From contig JAUIFF010000011.1 of the NCBI GenBank assembly GCA_030429545.1, positions 124,001 through 188,000 of the forward strand: a DNA stretch of 64,000 nt. Reading direction: 5' to 3'. The notes beneath the pieces are model-generated. The model did not search any database. It worked only from the letters and a program-made list of their open reading frames with translations, and had not been told where the DNA came from. This DNA comes from Polyangia bacterium. GTDB lineage: Bacteria > Myxococcota_A > Polyangia > Nannocystales > Nannocystaceae. Positions 8,090 through 16,201 of this stretch are shown here, in pieces; the first letter of the stretch is position 1; each line of letters opens with the position of its first letter. A program made the position numbers and the translations under genes.

Positions 8090-9061
8090 ATGCTAGCGGG
8101 CATGGCCAGCTCGCACTCGATTCGCTACACCTCGCTGCTCAGCCCGTTTAATGCGATGGTCCTCATGACCCGAGCCGCTGCTGCTGTCGGGCTTGCACGC
8201 CCGACCTTGCGCATGCTGACACGCAACATGGTGCACCGGGAGCATGGCCCGCTCAAGCGCTACCAACCGACCCAACACGACGTGTTTGTCGCAACCTATG
8301 CCAAAAGCGGGACAAACTGGGCCATGCAGATCTGCCAACAAATTGCCCATCGCGGGGCGGCGCAGTTCGAGCATATCCACGATGTCGTCTGCTGGCCCGA
8401 GGCCCCGTTTATCGACATCCTTGCGTTTGACGACCTCACGCCCCAACGCGAGTCACCCACCGGCCTACGGGTGATCAAGACCCATCTACCGGCGAGCAAC
8501 ATCCCCTACAGCCCGCAGGCAAAGTACGTCACGATCATCCGCGACCCCAAGGATATGCTGATCTCGGCCTACTTTTTTATGCTTGGCCTGCTTGGCATCC
8601 GCCACCGGGTCTCGGTCGCGCAGTGGCTGCAATGGGCCCTCGAAGACGAATCTGTGGCCAGTCTGTGGGCGACCCATACAGCTGGTTACTGGGCCAGACG
8701 CGAGCACCCCAACGTGTTTGTTCGGACATTTTCTGAGGTCAAACACAACCTGCCAACATGCGTCGCGCAAATCGCCGCGGTGATGGGTGTTGAGCTCACC
8801 CCAGCGCAACTCGAAGCCGTCGTCGAGCGCAGCTCGTACACCTATATGCGCGCCCACAAACATCAGTTTGCAGCCCCGTTTTCGCGGTTTTCTGTGCCGT
8901 CGCAGTATCCCGACATGGTCCGTAGTGGGCAGACCCGTGAGGCCCACAAGTGGATGGACGACCGGATGCGTGCTGCTTTTGACCAACGCTTTCGCAGGGA
9001 ATTGCGAGAGCTCAACTCGGACTTTCCGTACGACGAGGTGTTTGCGGAGAAGACCGAGTAG
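8090..9061 (+). CDS. PAPS-dependent sulfotransferase
   Basis: A protein of about 323 residues of the cytosolic-type sulfotransferase family (Sulfotransferase_1), which transfers sulfate from PAPS to a hydroxyl or amine acceptor. The 5'-phosphosulfate-binding loop is TYAKSGTNW (residues ~66-74) and the 3'-phosphate-binding motif is IRDPKDMLISAYFF (~150-163). The C-terminal segment SGQTREAHKWMDDR corresponds to the usual RKGxxGDWK region. An ATG at 8102 and a TTG at 8084 are alternative starts; no clear ribosome binding site decides between them. The acceptor is unknown. It may be a small hydroxylated secondary metabolite or lipid, but no biosynthetic cluster lies nearby. Confidence 0.88.
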   Translation: MLAGMASSHSIRYTSLLSPFNAMVLMTRAAAAVGLARPTLRMLTRNMVHREHGPLKRYQPTQHDVFVATYAKSGTNWAMQICQQIAHRGAAQFEHIHDVVCWPEAPFIDILAFDDLTPQRESPTGLRVIKTHLPASNIPYSPQAKYVTIIRDPKDMLISAYFFMLGLLGIRHRVSVAQWLQWALEDESVASLWATHTAGYWARREHPNVFVRTFSEVKHNLPTCVAQIAAVMGVELTPAQLEAVVERSSYTYMRAHKHQFAAPFSRFSVPSQYPDMVRSGQTREAHKWMDDRMRAAFDQRFRRELRELNSDFPYDEVFAEKTE

Positions 9062-9090
9062 CTCTGGGCTCTCGGACGTTTCGACAACCC

Positions 9091-9111
9091 CGGCTCGTAG
9101 ACCACGAGCCG
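9091..9111. terminator. Bidirectional hairpin between convergent genes
   Basis: An 8-bp stem (CGGCTCGT / ACGAGCCG) with a 5-nt loop lies between the stops of the sulfotransferase gene and the leftward coiled-coil gene. The T-tract is weak on both sides, so termination strength is uncertain. Confidence 0.55.
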
Positions 9112-9134
9112 ACTTTATTGTAGGCACACCAAAA

Positions 9135-9698
9135 CTACTCGCCGCGCAGCTCAGCGAGCTTTTTCTCGAGTGCCTCGACCTTGGCCTTGACCTCGTCGCG
9201 GTTGCTCACAACCTGTTTGTGGGTGGTCTCAGCCCGGTTGCGCTCATCTGCCGACTCGGCCTTGTCGATCCGCCGCTGGCTTCGGGCGACAAACGTTTCG
9301 CGGTTTTCGAGCTGCATTTTTGCCCCGTTGAGCCGCTTCTCCCAAAACGCGATTTCCTCTGCCGTCGATTTGAACTCGGGGATGGGCTCGGGCTGACGCG
9401 GCGGTGCCATCTCAGAAGGGATCGCACCCAGGGCAGGGTTGCGACGGGGCTTACGCTCGGCCGCCTCGGCATCGTCAACCTCACGGTCCTCGACGCCACG
9501 CTTGCGCCCAGGGCCCCCCAAAGCTCCGGCCTTTTGCGCCGCAACTTCCGGGTTATCCGCCTGATTTCCCCCAACGTCGGTGCCGTCCGAGCCAAAAATT
9601 AGATACGCGGCAACGCCGACAATCGCGATACCGGCGAGCAGTGCCGGGAGGGAGCTCCCCTCTTCCTCGGGGTTCGACTGGTTTTCAGGGGAAGTCAT
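9135..9698 (-). CDS. Single-pass membrane protein with C-terminal coiled coil
   Basis: A 187-residue protein that I do not recognise as a family. An acidic N-terminus is followed by one hydrophobic segment (residues ~17-35). Then come a Gly/Pro/charged linker and, from ~110 to the end, a strongly heptad-like charged helix (KSTAEEIAFWEKRL... VEALEKKLAELRG). With no cleavable signal peptide, it is probably an inner-membrane anchor with a coiled-coil tail. It is convergent with the sulfotransferase gene, and nothing in the context suggests a function. Confidence 0.75.
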   Translation of the reverse strand: MTSPENQSNPEEEGSSLPALLAGIAIVGVAAYLIFGSDGTDVGGNQADNPEVAAQKAGALGGPGRKRGVEDREVDDAEAAERKPRRNPALGAIPSEMAPPRQPEPIPEFKSTAEEIAFWEKRLNGAKMQLENRETFVARSQRRIDKAESADERNRAETTHKQVVSNRDEVKAKVEALEKKLAELRGE

Positions 9699-9822
9699 GG
9701 CCAGGCGTTATAGCACGTTTGCGCGGCTCGTGTCCCGACAAACAGCTTGATTTTCACCATTGGCCACCGCGTGGGTATGGGCCAACGCTCCCACGCAATA
9801 CATGTAGACACACAAAGTTTCC

Positions 9823-10653
9823 CTAGGTCAGCCACGGAGCCAGCAAGGTTCTCGCCTCGTGTTCGCGGGCCGGCTCGCGGGCCCCGGCGGTCCACGCCAG
9901 GGTGGATAACCCGTGCAGCACGACCAGGAGCTCGAGGCGAGCCCGGGCTTGCGGCCTGAGAACTGCGCCATAGCCCTGCCAAAATGCTTCTTGTGCTGCA
10001 GGAAATCGCCGCCATGGGCCTGCCGCGAGTTTGACAAAGTCGGCCTCGACAACGTCGTGGCGGGCGTGTTCAAAGTCGATAAAGATGTATGAACAATCGT
10101 TTTGCACGAGCCAATTGTGGGGCCCGAAGTCCCGGTGGCAAACAACGCGGCGTGACGCGGCAAACAACTCCGGTTGTTCGAGCACGGGTCGCAGCCGGGC
10201 AAGCTCAGCTCCGTGCAGCAGCTTGTGCGCCCCACCAACGGCACGTTGCACCCGTAGGGCAATCGCCTGTGATACCGGTAGTTGGTCACCATCAACGACC
10301 TCCTGGCTGTGCAAACTGCGGAGAAACTGACCCGCTCGCCTGTGGGCTGCGAGGTCGTTTTCGGCCACGGGCTCGCCAACAACTTCGCCCCACACGAGGC
10401 TTCGACACCCGGCAATTGCACCGACAAAATCCGGCGTGGTGCGTGGCGGCAAGCCGGGGACAAACGTGCGATAGGCGGCCCATTCCTGGGCAAATCCCCG
10501 GCCTGCCCGGTACTGCTTGACGATCCAGCGAGCCCGCGATCGCTGACCGACGGCGCGCCACAAAAAATTCGACGCCCGCCTGCCGAGCCGTTGCAACGCG
10601 ACCGGCTCACCGACGAGCAGCTCGAGCTCAGCGATTAACGTTTGTATGTCCAC
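9823..10653 (-). CDS. APH-family phosphotransferase
   Basis: A 276-residue kinase-fold protein of the aminoglycoside/choline kinase superfamily. The catalytic loop HRDFGPHNWL (residues ~174-183) and the metal-binding IDFEHA motif (~192-197) are intact, and the N-lobe has the expected RWIVKQY lysine strand. Members phosphorylate small molecules such as choline, sugars and drugs. The substrate here cannot be told from sequence, and resistance should not be assumed. The start is GTG, and the recurrent ATACAA/TTGTAT motif sits over codons 3-5. It lies 12 bp downstream of a JmjC/cupin-8 oxygenase on the same strand, so the two probably form an operon and may act on a common substrate. Confidence 0.85.
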   Translation of the reverse strand: MDIQTLIAELELLVGEPVALQRLGRRASNFLWRAVGQRSRARWIVKQYRAGRGFAQEWAAYRTFVPGLPPRTTPDFVGAIAGCRSLVWGEVVGEPVAENDLAAHRRAGQFLRSLHSQEVVDGDQLPVSQAIALRVQRAVGGAHKLLHGAELARLRPVLEQPELFAASRRVVCHRDFGPHNWLVQNDCSYIFIDFEHARHDVVEADFVKLAAGPWRRFPAAQEAFWQGYGAVLRPQARARLELLVVLHGLSTLAWTAGAREPAREHEARTLLAPWLT

Positions 10654-10665
10654 GTTGTTGCTCAG

Positions 10666-11676
10666 CTAACCACGCCCGCGCAGGAGTGTGCCGGGGCGAT
10701 ACCATGTATAGGCATTTTTTTTGGTAAACCCGAGCAAAGTTACCGTGATACTCGCGGCAAGGGCCTCGACGTCGTGCCACCAGCCCGCCGGAATAAACAG
10801 CGCCTGGCCGGCCTCCACCACGACCTCATGCCCGAGAGCCCGGACCTCGGGTGGTACGTCAGCGGGCGACCACTGCGAGTACACCCCGCGCGAATGCTCG
10901 AGTAGCAACAGCGACTCGGGGGGATAAAGCCGCACGCGCTTGCGACCCACAACCTGGCAAAACATCGAATTGTCACCGTCGTGGTGGAGCACCGTTTGGG
11001 TGTGGGCGGGGCCTATCCACAACCCGGTTCGGGTGGGGCTTGGCGGCTCAAAAAGCTCGGCAGGAGGGGTGATGTCGGCGAGCAACGACTGTAAACCGGG
11101 CCGTGCAAGCGCCTGATTTTTGGCGATCATGTAGGCATTATTTGTATGCGCATGCTCAACCTCGGCTAAGAACCTCCCCAACGGCTGCTCGACCCGCAGG
11201 CTCGCCCACTCGGCATCGGGCCGGTCGATGTGCTCGCGCCCGTGACAAACCTCGACGGTAACCTCGCCAAACCGCTGCCGCAGGCTGGTAAACGACCACG
11301 TCGCATAGGCCGGCCAGCGCGGCACCAGGTCGTCAAACAGGCCGGGGGCACCCGGGGCGTAGTGGCGGGCGAAAAACCGTTCGCTACGCGGTAACTTTGT
11401 ACATTCAATTTTCCTGGGTCCCAGCTGGCGATGGTCCTGCCGCAGGCGCACAATTTGTTCGAGCGCACGGGTGCGATGTGTGAGTCGGCGGTAGCTCGCC
11501 AGCACGGGAGAGCGAACAACCGCGGCAACCCAGGCCTCGGCAACTCCAGCCGCGATACCTTCGTCGCTCAGGGCACGGGCAACTTCGCCGGGTTCAGCAC
11601 CGCGGGCGAGGTTGTCGACGATCCAATCCTGCCACTGCGGATGGATAGTTGTATCAGCACTTGATTGGTCGGCCAT
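10666..11676 (-). CDS. JmjC/cupin-8 Fe(II)/2-oxoglutarate oxygenase
   Basis: A 336-residue protein whose C-terminal half is a cupin-8/JmjC-type oxygenase domain. The metal triad is visible as HHD (residues 231-233) and GWWHDVEAL (His301), and the strand GRKRVRLYPPES is typical of the family. Family members hydroxylate protein side chains, small molecules or tRNA bases. The N-terminal ~100 residues resemble the short helical region found before such domains, with no other recognisable motif. It is the first gene of a probable two-gene operon with an APH-type kinase. Its ATG lies ten bases from the stop of the repetitive lipoprotein upstream on the same strand. Confidence 0.85.
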   Translation of the reverse strand: MADQSSADTTIHPQWQDWIVDNLARGAEPGEVARALSDEGIAAGVAEAWVAAVVRSPVLASYRRLTHRTRALEQIVRLRQDHRQLGPRKIECTKLPRSERFFARHYAPGAPGLFDDLVPRWPAYATWSFTSLRQRFGEVTVEVCHGREHIDRPDAEWASLRVEQPLGRFLAEVEHAHTNNAYMIAKNQALARPGLQSLLADITPPAELFEPPSPTRTGLWIGPAHTQTVLHHDGDNSMFCQVVGRKRVRLYPPESLLLLEHSRGVYSQWSPADVPPEVRALGHEVVVEAGQALFIPAGWWHDVEALAASITVTLLGFTKKNAYTWYRPGTLLRGRG

Positions 11677-11686
11677 CGGGCCACTG

Positions 11687-12085
11687 CTACCCGGTCGTAT
11701 CGGTGTCCGTGTCCGTGTCCGTGTCCGTGTCCGTATCGGTATCCGTGTCGGTATCTGGCTGGCACTCGGGCATGTCGGGATTGTGCGAGCACGGGTCGGT
11801 CGGGTGCATGTCTTCGGTCGTCATGCCCTCGGTTGTCATCCCGTCTGTCGTCCCGCATTCGGGCATGTCGGGATTGTGCGAGCACGGGTCGGTAGGGTGG
11901 ACATCCTCGGTCGTCATGGAGTCGCAACCCGCGGTACTGTGGCCACAGGGAGTGGTCGGATGGACATCGGTGGTCCCATCATCGCCGCCGCAACCGGGCA
12001 GACCGAGGGTGAGTGCACCGACGCTAGCAACCTGGATGAGCAGTGGCACACGGGGTTTTTTCGTCAGTGTGGGACGTTTGGACAT
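11687..12085 (-). CDS. Small repetitive lipoprotein with Asp-Thr tail
   Basis: A 132-residue lipoprotein. The signal peptide ends in a lipobox-like LGLPGC (Cys32). The mature part carries repeated Cys-containing units (DxHPTDPCSHNPDMPEC twice, with related fragments) and ends in about nine Asp-Thr dipeptides. Low complexity of this kind is typical of surface lipoproteins in Nannocystales. No enzymatic motif is present. Pairs of cysteines in each unit suggest small disulfide-stapled loops. It is divergent from corA with only 46 bp between the starts. Confidence 0.75.
   Translation of the reverse strand: MSKRPTLTKKPRVPLLIQVASVGALTLGLPGCGGDDGTTDVHPTTPCGHSTAGCDSMTTEDVHPTDPCSHNPDMPECGTTDGMTTEGMTTEDMHPTDPCSHNPDMPECQPDTDTDTDTDTDTDTDTDTDTTG
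11697..11756. repeat. Hexanucleotide tandem repeat encoding (Asp-Thr)n
   Basis: Ten imperfect copies of a 6-bp unit (GTGTCC/GTATCG on the plus strand) encode the Asp-Thr tail of the leftward lipoprotein. Because the unit is a multiple of three, copy-number change would alter tail length without a frameshift. Confidence 0.9.
11763..11917. repeat. Two 62-bp direct repeats at 93-bp spacing
   Basis: Copies at 11763-11824 and 11856-11917 are nearly identical and encode the duplicated Cys-containing unit of the small lipoprotein. The pattern indicates a recent in-frame duplication. Confidence 0.85.
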
Positions 12086-12131
12086 CGAGCCAGAGTCACT
12101 CTAGCCCAACCGCAAAACGATCGACAATGGG

Positions 12132-13418
12132 GTGAGCGCGAGTTCTTTGATCGATCCCAAGTCGGCGCCTAAGCTCCCCCTCGTGTCACCGGATCCCACC
12201 AAAAACGGTAACTTGAAGACCATTGGCCATGCGATCGGCAGCGCTGTCGGCAGTGCTGTCGGCACCGGCCTCGACCGGGCAATTGGCACGGTGGGTACCC
12301 TCGGTTCACGGTTTGGCAACCTGATCGGCCTGTGGTCGCAGACGGGCCAGGACACACCCGGAACCGCGGCCGGCATCGAAGGCCTCGCAAGTGGTGGCGA
12401 ACCGCCCAAGGATGTCCGAATTCGGGTGATCGACTACGGTGAGCGCAATACCGTTGATCGTACACTGTCATCGATCGCGGAGCTGTTGGAGACGCCTCAA
12501 GCCCCCGACACCCATGCCCGCTGGATCAACCTCGACGGGCTCCACCCGCACGTCATCAGACAGATGCAAGCGGCCTACAACCTCCACACACTCGCCGCCG
12601 AGGACATCTTGCACGCGGTTCAGCGGCCGCGGGTCGATACCTACGACGATCACCTCGTCGCCTTTGTCCGGATGTTGCGGCTACTCGACGGCCGCCTGCA
12701 CTCCGAGCAGGTCGCACTGTTTTTGGCCGAAGGCCACCTGATCTCGTTTCAAGAGACGCCGGGCGATGTGTGGGAACCGATTCGCAAACGCCTGCACACC
12801 CCGGGTACCCGCCTGCGGAGCCAGGGGGCCGACTTCCTGCTGTACGCCCTGCTCGACGCGCTCGTCGACCACGGGTTTCCGGTGCTCGAAAGTTACGGAA
12901 CCGCCCTTGAAGGCCTCGAGGCCGAGGTCATGCGCCGGCCAACGCCCCAGGTTTTGGGACGGATCTACAGCATCAAGCGTGAGCTCGGGCTGATTCGCCG
13001 GGTCGTCTGGCCGCTGCGGGAGGTTGTCGACAACCTCGCCCGTACCGAAGATTCGCGGGTCAAGGCGATGACCCAGACCTACCTCGGGGACGTCCGTGAG
13101 CACGCCGTGCGCCTGGTCGAAATCGCTGAGCTTCACCGCGAACTGGCCAGTGGCGCGATGGACCTCTACATGTCTGTGACTTCCAACCGCATGAACGAGG
13201 TGATGAAGGTCCTCACCATCATTTCCACGATCTTTATTCCGCTGTCGTTCATCGCCGGGCTCTACGGGATGAACTTCAACCCGGAGCTGTCGCCCTACAA
13301 CATGCCCGAAACCCAGTGGGTATGGGGCTATCCGTTTGCCCTGGGTCTCATGGCGGTGATCGGGCTGGCCCTTGTCGTCTACTTTTATCGGCGTGGGTGG
13401 CTGAGCCGCGACATCTAG
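12132..13418 (+). CDS. corA: CorA-family magnesium/divalent cation channel
   Basis: A 428-residue CorA transporter of the inner membrane. The large cytoplasmic N-terminal region is followed by two C-terminal transmembrane helices. The pore signature GMNF follows the first helix (IISTIFIPLSFIAGLYGMNF), and the second helix (FALGLMAVIGLALVVYFY) ends near the C-terminus. The first ~90 residues are a Gly/Ala/Val-rich extension not usual for CorA, so the true start could lie downstream of the GTG used here. Mg2+ is the usual substrate; Co2+ and Ni2+ are alternatives. It is transcribed divergently from the small lipoprotein. Confidence 0.93.
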   Translation: MSASSLIDPKSAPKLPLVSPDPTKNGNLKTIGHAIGSAVGSAVGTGLDRAIGTVGTLGSRFGNLIGLWSQTGQDTPGTAAGIEGLASGGEPPKDVRIRVIDYGERNTVDRTLSSIAELLETPQAPDTHARWINLDGLHPHVIRQMQAAYNLHTLAAEDILHAVQRPRVDTYDDHLVAFVRMLRLLDGRLHSEQVALFLAEGHLISFQETPGDVWEPIRKRLHTPGTRLRSQGADFLLYALLDALVDHGFPVLESYGTALEGLEAEVMRRPTPQVLGRIYSIKRELGLIRRVVWPLREVVDNLARTEDSRVKAMTQTYLGDVREHAVRLVEIAELHRELASGAMDLYMSVTSNRMNEVMKVLTIISTIFIPLSFIAGLYGMNFNPELSPYNMPETQWVWGYPFALGLMAVIGLALVVYFYRRGWLSRDI

Positions 13419-13535
13419 TTATTTGTAGGAGCAACTTTCCTAGCTCGGCAACCGGTTGCGCACCAATAACCGCGTGATCGACTTCACGTGCCTCTGACCA
13501 CACGACCAGGCGGGTTTGGGTAGAGTTGGCCGCCT

Positions 13536-14600
13536 ATGAGTCAACAAGCTGCCAACAAAAAAATCGCTGTCATCGGTGGTGACGGCATTGGTCCCGAAGT
13601 TGTCGCCGAGGGGATCCGGGTGCTCACCCACCTCGATCGCGCCCACAACATCGGCCTGCAGTTTGAACACTTTGACCTCGGTGCCGACCGCTACCTCAAG
13701 GACGGCACCACCATGCCCCCCGAGCTCATGCAGCGGCTCGCCGACACCTTCGATGCGATCTTCCTAGGCGCGCTCGGAGACCCGCGGGTGCCCTCCAACG
13801 TCCACGCCAAGGACATCCTCCTCGGTTCGCGGTTTCAACTCGACCTGTTTATCAACCTGCGACCCATCAAGTTACTCAACAGCCGCTATTGCCCACTCAA
13901 GGACGCGGGGCCCGAGGACATCAACATGGTGGTGTTTCGCGAAAACACCGAGGGGCTCTACACCGGTATCGGCGGCCAGTTCAAGCGGGGCACCGCCGAC
14001 GAGGTTGCACTCGAAACCGAGATGAACACCCGCAAGGGGGTTGAGCGGATCATTCGCGCAGCATTTGCTTATGCAAAAAAACACGGGCTCAAGAGCGTGT
14101 GTATGTCGGACAAGGCCAATGCCATGCGCCATGGCCATGACCTGTGGCAGCGGGTGTTTGCCGAGGTCGGCGAGGAATATCCCGGAATCGAGACCTTTCA
14201 CCTCTACGTCGATGTCCTGTGCATGGAGCTGGTGCGGGCGCCCAAACGGTTTGATGTGATTGTCACCAACAACCTGTTTGGCGACATCGTCACTGACCTC
14301 GGGGCGCAGATCCAGGGCGGCATTGGCCTGGCGGCATCGGGCAACATCCACCCCGGGCAGGTCTCGTTGTTTGAGCCGGTCCACGGGTCCGCCCCCGACA
14401 TCGCTGGCAAGGGCATCGCCAACCCGCTGGCCGCGATTTTGAGTGCGGGCATGATGCTGACCCACCTCGGCCACGCCGACCTCGAAACCAAGGTCATCGC
14501 CGCGGTCAAGGGCTGTCTCGACGCCAAGCAGGTCACCCGCGAGCTCGGAGGCACGCTCAATACAACCGACGTGACCAACGCGGTGATCGAGCGGCTCTAG
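13536..14600 (+). CDS. leuB: 3-isopropylmalate dehydrogenase-type beta-decarboxylating dehydrogenase
   Basis: A 354-residue NAD-dependent enzyme of the isopropylmalate/isocitrate dehydrogenase family. The N-terminal Rossmann-like start is IAVIGGDGIGPEVV, the substrate arginine region is FQLDLFINLRPIKLL, and the signature NNLFGDIVTDLGAQIQGGIG plus LFEPVHGSAPDIAGKGIANP is intact. Segments such as FRENTEGLYTGIGG and the YxxVD region recall actinobacterial LeuB from memory, hence leucine biosynthesis is preferred. Tartrate/malate or homoisocitrate dehydrogenases share much of this signature and cannot be excluded. No other leu genes are adjacent. It is convergent with a lipoprotein gene only 25 bp away. 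Confidence 0.8.
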   Translation: MSQQAANKKIAVIGGDGIGPEVVAEGIRVLTHLDRAHNIGLQFEHFDLGADRYLKDGTTMPPELMQRLADTFDAIFLGALGDPRVPSNVHAKDILLGSRFQLDLFINLRPIKLLNSRYCPLKDAGPEDINMVVFRENTEGLYTGIGGQFKRGTADEVALETEMNTRKGVERIIRAAFAYAKKHGLKSVCMSDKANAMRHGHDLWQRVFAEVGEEYPGIETFHLYVDVLCMELVRAPKRFDVIVTNNLFGDIVTDLGAQIQGGIGLAASGNIHPGQVSLFEPVHGSAPDIAGKGIANPLAAILSAGMMLTHLGHADLETKVIAAVKGCLDAKQVTRELGGTLNTTDVTNAVIERL

Positions 14601-14625
14601 CCCGCCCGAAACGGTTGTACCTACA

Positions 14626-15354
14626 TTATTTGGCCTCGGCGATGCACGAAAACTCGCCGGCGGTCACGGCCAGCGTCTTGCTGCCCTCGACCTCGGGCAG
14701 CGGCGTGCATTCAAACTCGCCGTAGACCACCCCGTCTTGCACACTCGCGGTCAGCTGGCAGTCCGAGGCCATCGGCTCGTTGTTGTAGGCCACGCTGCCC
14801 TCGTGCCACCAAATCCCAAACCCCGGATCGGCCTGGCACTGCGACCCGAACTTGGTCGGGTCCATCGCGGGAAAGGTGCCGCCGAAGCCGTCGCTTGAAA
14901 ACCGACAGACATCGAGGTCGATATGCGGGGAGTCATCGCCGTTTTGCAGGGAAGACTCGGCAAACCGGATCCACATGTAGTCGCCCTTGGCCTCCCCCTG
15001 GTAGTAGTAGCAATAAACCAGGTTGCCCGCGTCGTTGGTCCACGCGTAGTCGACCTCGGGATAATCCTCGCCCGACAGCACAAACGCAGCATGGCCAACG
15101 GGCGGGCCCTCGGTCTCGCCCTCGGTCTCACTGTCGCTGCCATCTTCGCTGGTCCCCGGCGCCGTGGTGTCCCCTGTATCTGTCCCCTCGGTCACCTCCG
15201 AAGACTCGCCAGCGGTCGACTCGGCCTCGGTGGTCATCGCCTCGGTCGTGGGTTGGACCGTGGTGGCCCCGTCGGTTGTGCTCGATTCGGAGCCTGAGCA
15301 GGCGGGCATCAGCAATACCAGTACACACAATAGGTCGCGTCGAAGTGTTTGCAT
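14626..15354 (-). CDS. Lipoprotein of unknown function
   Basis: A 242-residue lipoprotein with a short signal peptide and lipobox LMPAC (Cys19). A Thr/Ser/Glu/Asp/Gly-rich linker (residues ~22-88) leads to a compact C-terminal domain (~90-242) rich in aromatic residues and four to five cysteines (VYCYYY, DVCRF, SQCQADPG, SDCQL, EFECTPL). The domain organisation resembles other Nannocystales surface lipoproteins, but I recognise no family or catalytic motif. Its stop lies 25 bp from the stop of the leuB-type gene. Confidence 0.78.
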   Translation of the reverse strand: MQTLRRDLLCVLVLLMPACSGSESSTTDGATTVQPTTEAMTTEAESTAGESSEVTEGTDTGDTTAPGTSEDGSDSETEGETEGPPVGHAAFVLSGEDYPEVDYAWTNDAGNLVYCYYYQGEAKGDYMWIRFAESSLQNGDDSPHIDLDVCRFSSDGFGGTFPAMDPTKFGSQCQADPGFGIWWHEGSVAYNNEPMASDCQLTASVQDGVVYGEFECTPLPEVEGSKTLAVTAGEFSCIAEAK

Positions 15355-15417
15355 GGGCAGGTCCAGGTGTCGTCACCCCTTGCCCATAGACCCACCTGAG
15401 CTGACAAATGTGTCTTA

Positions 15418-16062
15418 TTATTTTGTTTTGCCGAACACTACGCTGAGGTTGTTTGCCGGCATCTCGACGACTTTTTGCAAGGCAAACCCCGCCTCGCCCG
15501 CGGCCGCTTGCACGTCTTCGAGATTGCGCACGCCCCAGGTCGGATCGCGGCGCCGTAAACTCGCATCAAACGTTGCGTTGCTGGGGGCGGTATGACGCCC
15601 ACCACGGCGATAGGGCCCATACAAAAACAACACCCCACCGGGCTTCAACAACCGCTTGGCACCCGCGAGCAAGCCTAGACAGGTTGCCCACGGCGAGATG
15701 TGGATGACATTGATGGCTGCGATCGCTGCAACTTCGCGGGCACGATCTTGCGCGCCTGACTGCTCCCAGGGCCACACATCCCAGGTCGCGTCGAGGGCCT
15801 TTGCCGGCTCGATGTTGTCGAGCCCCGACGCCTTTGCCCACGCGTCCACACTGCGGCGGGCCTCCAGACTCGGGTCACTGGGCGCCCACACAATTCCCGG
15901 CAGGTGTTCGGCAAAAAACACACCGTGCTCGCCACTGCCACTGCCGACTTCGACCACCCGTCCGGTCGCCGGTAACACCCGGCGAAGGACCTCCAAAATC
16001 GGCTCGCGGTTGCGGGCGGTTGCGGGGTAGTGGAGGCAGTCAGGTTGCTGCTCGCTCGACAT
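15418..16062 (-). CDS. DUF938-family class I SAM-dependent methyltransferase-like protein
   Basis: A 214-residue protein of the DUF938 family. The SAM-binding motif I is VVEVGSGSGEHGVFFA (residues ~34-49). Family blocks follow: IHISPW, GAKRLLKPGGVLFLYGPY, SNATFDASLRRRDPTWGVRN and the terminal MPANNLSVVF. The ATG at 16062 is chosen because it has a GGGG ribosome binding site and begins the conserved region; the frame stays open further upstream but without conservation. The substrate is unknown. It is divergent from the caspase-like lipoprotein gene. Confidence 0.87.
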   Translation of the reverse strand: MSSEQQPDCLHYPATARNREPILEVLRRVLPATGRVVEVGSGSGEHGVFFAEHLPGIVWAPSDPSLEARRSVDAWAKASGLDNIEPAKALDATWDVWPWEQSGAQDRAREVAAIAAINVIHISPWATCLGLLAGAKRLLKPGGVLFLYGPYRRGGRHTAPSNATFDASLRRRDPTWGVRNLEDVQAAAGEAGFALQKVVEMPANNLSVVFGKTK

Positions 16063-16201
16063 CGCCCCGAACATACACCACGAGTTCGGCGAGCACACGG
16101 CACTGCAGCATTCTCGCGATACCGCCCGTCGTTGCCCTGATTTGTCCTCCTGCGGCGCCCATGCGCGTTCACATGACCCGACATAACCGGCGAGAATCAT
16201 C

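Noticed and set aside
9823..10653. Aminoglycoside resistance gene
   Set aside because: Only the general APH/choline kinase fold is visible; no features of characterised resistance enzymes and its neighbour is an oxygenase.
11697..11756. Hexanucleotide repeats as an on/off phase-variation switch
   Set aside because: The period is a multiple of three, so slippage would change length but not reading frame.
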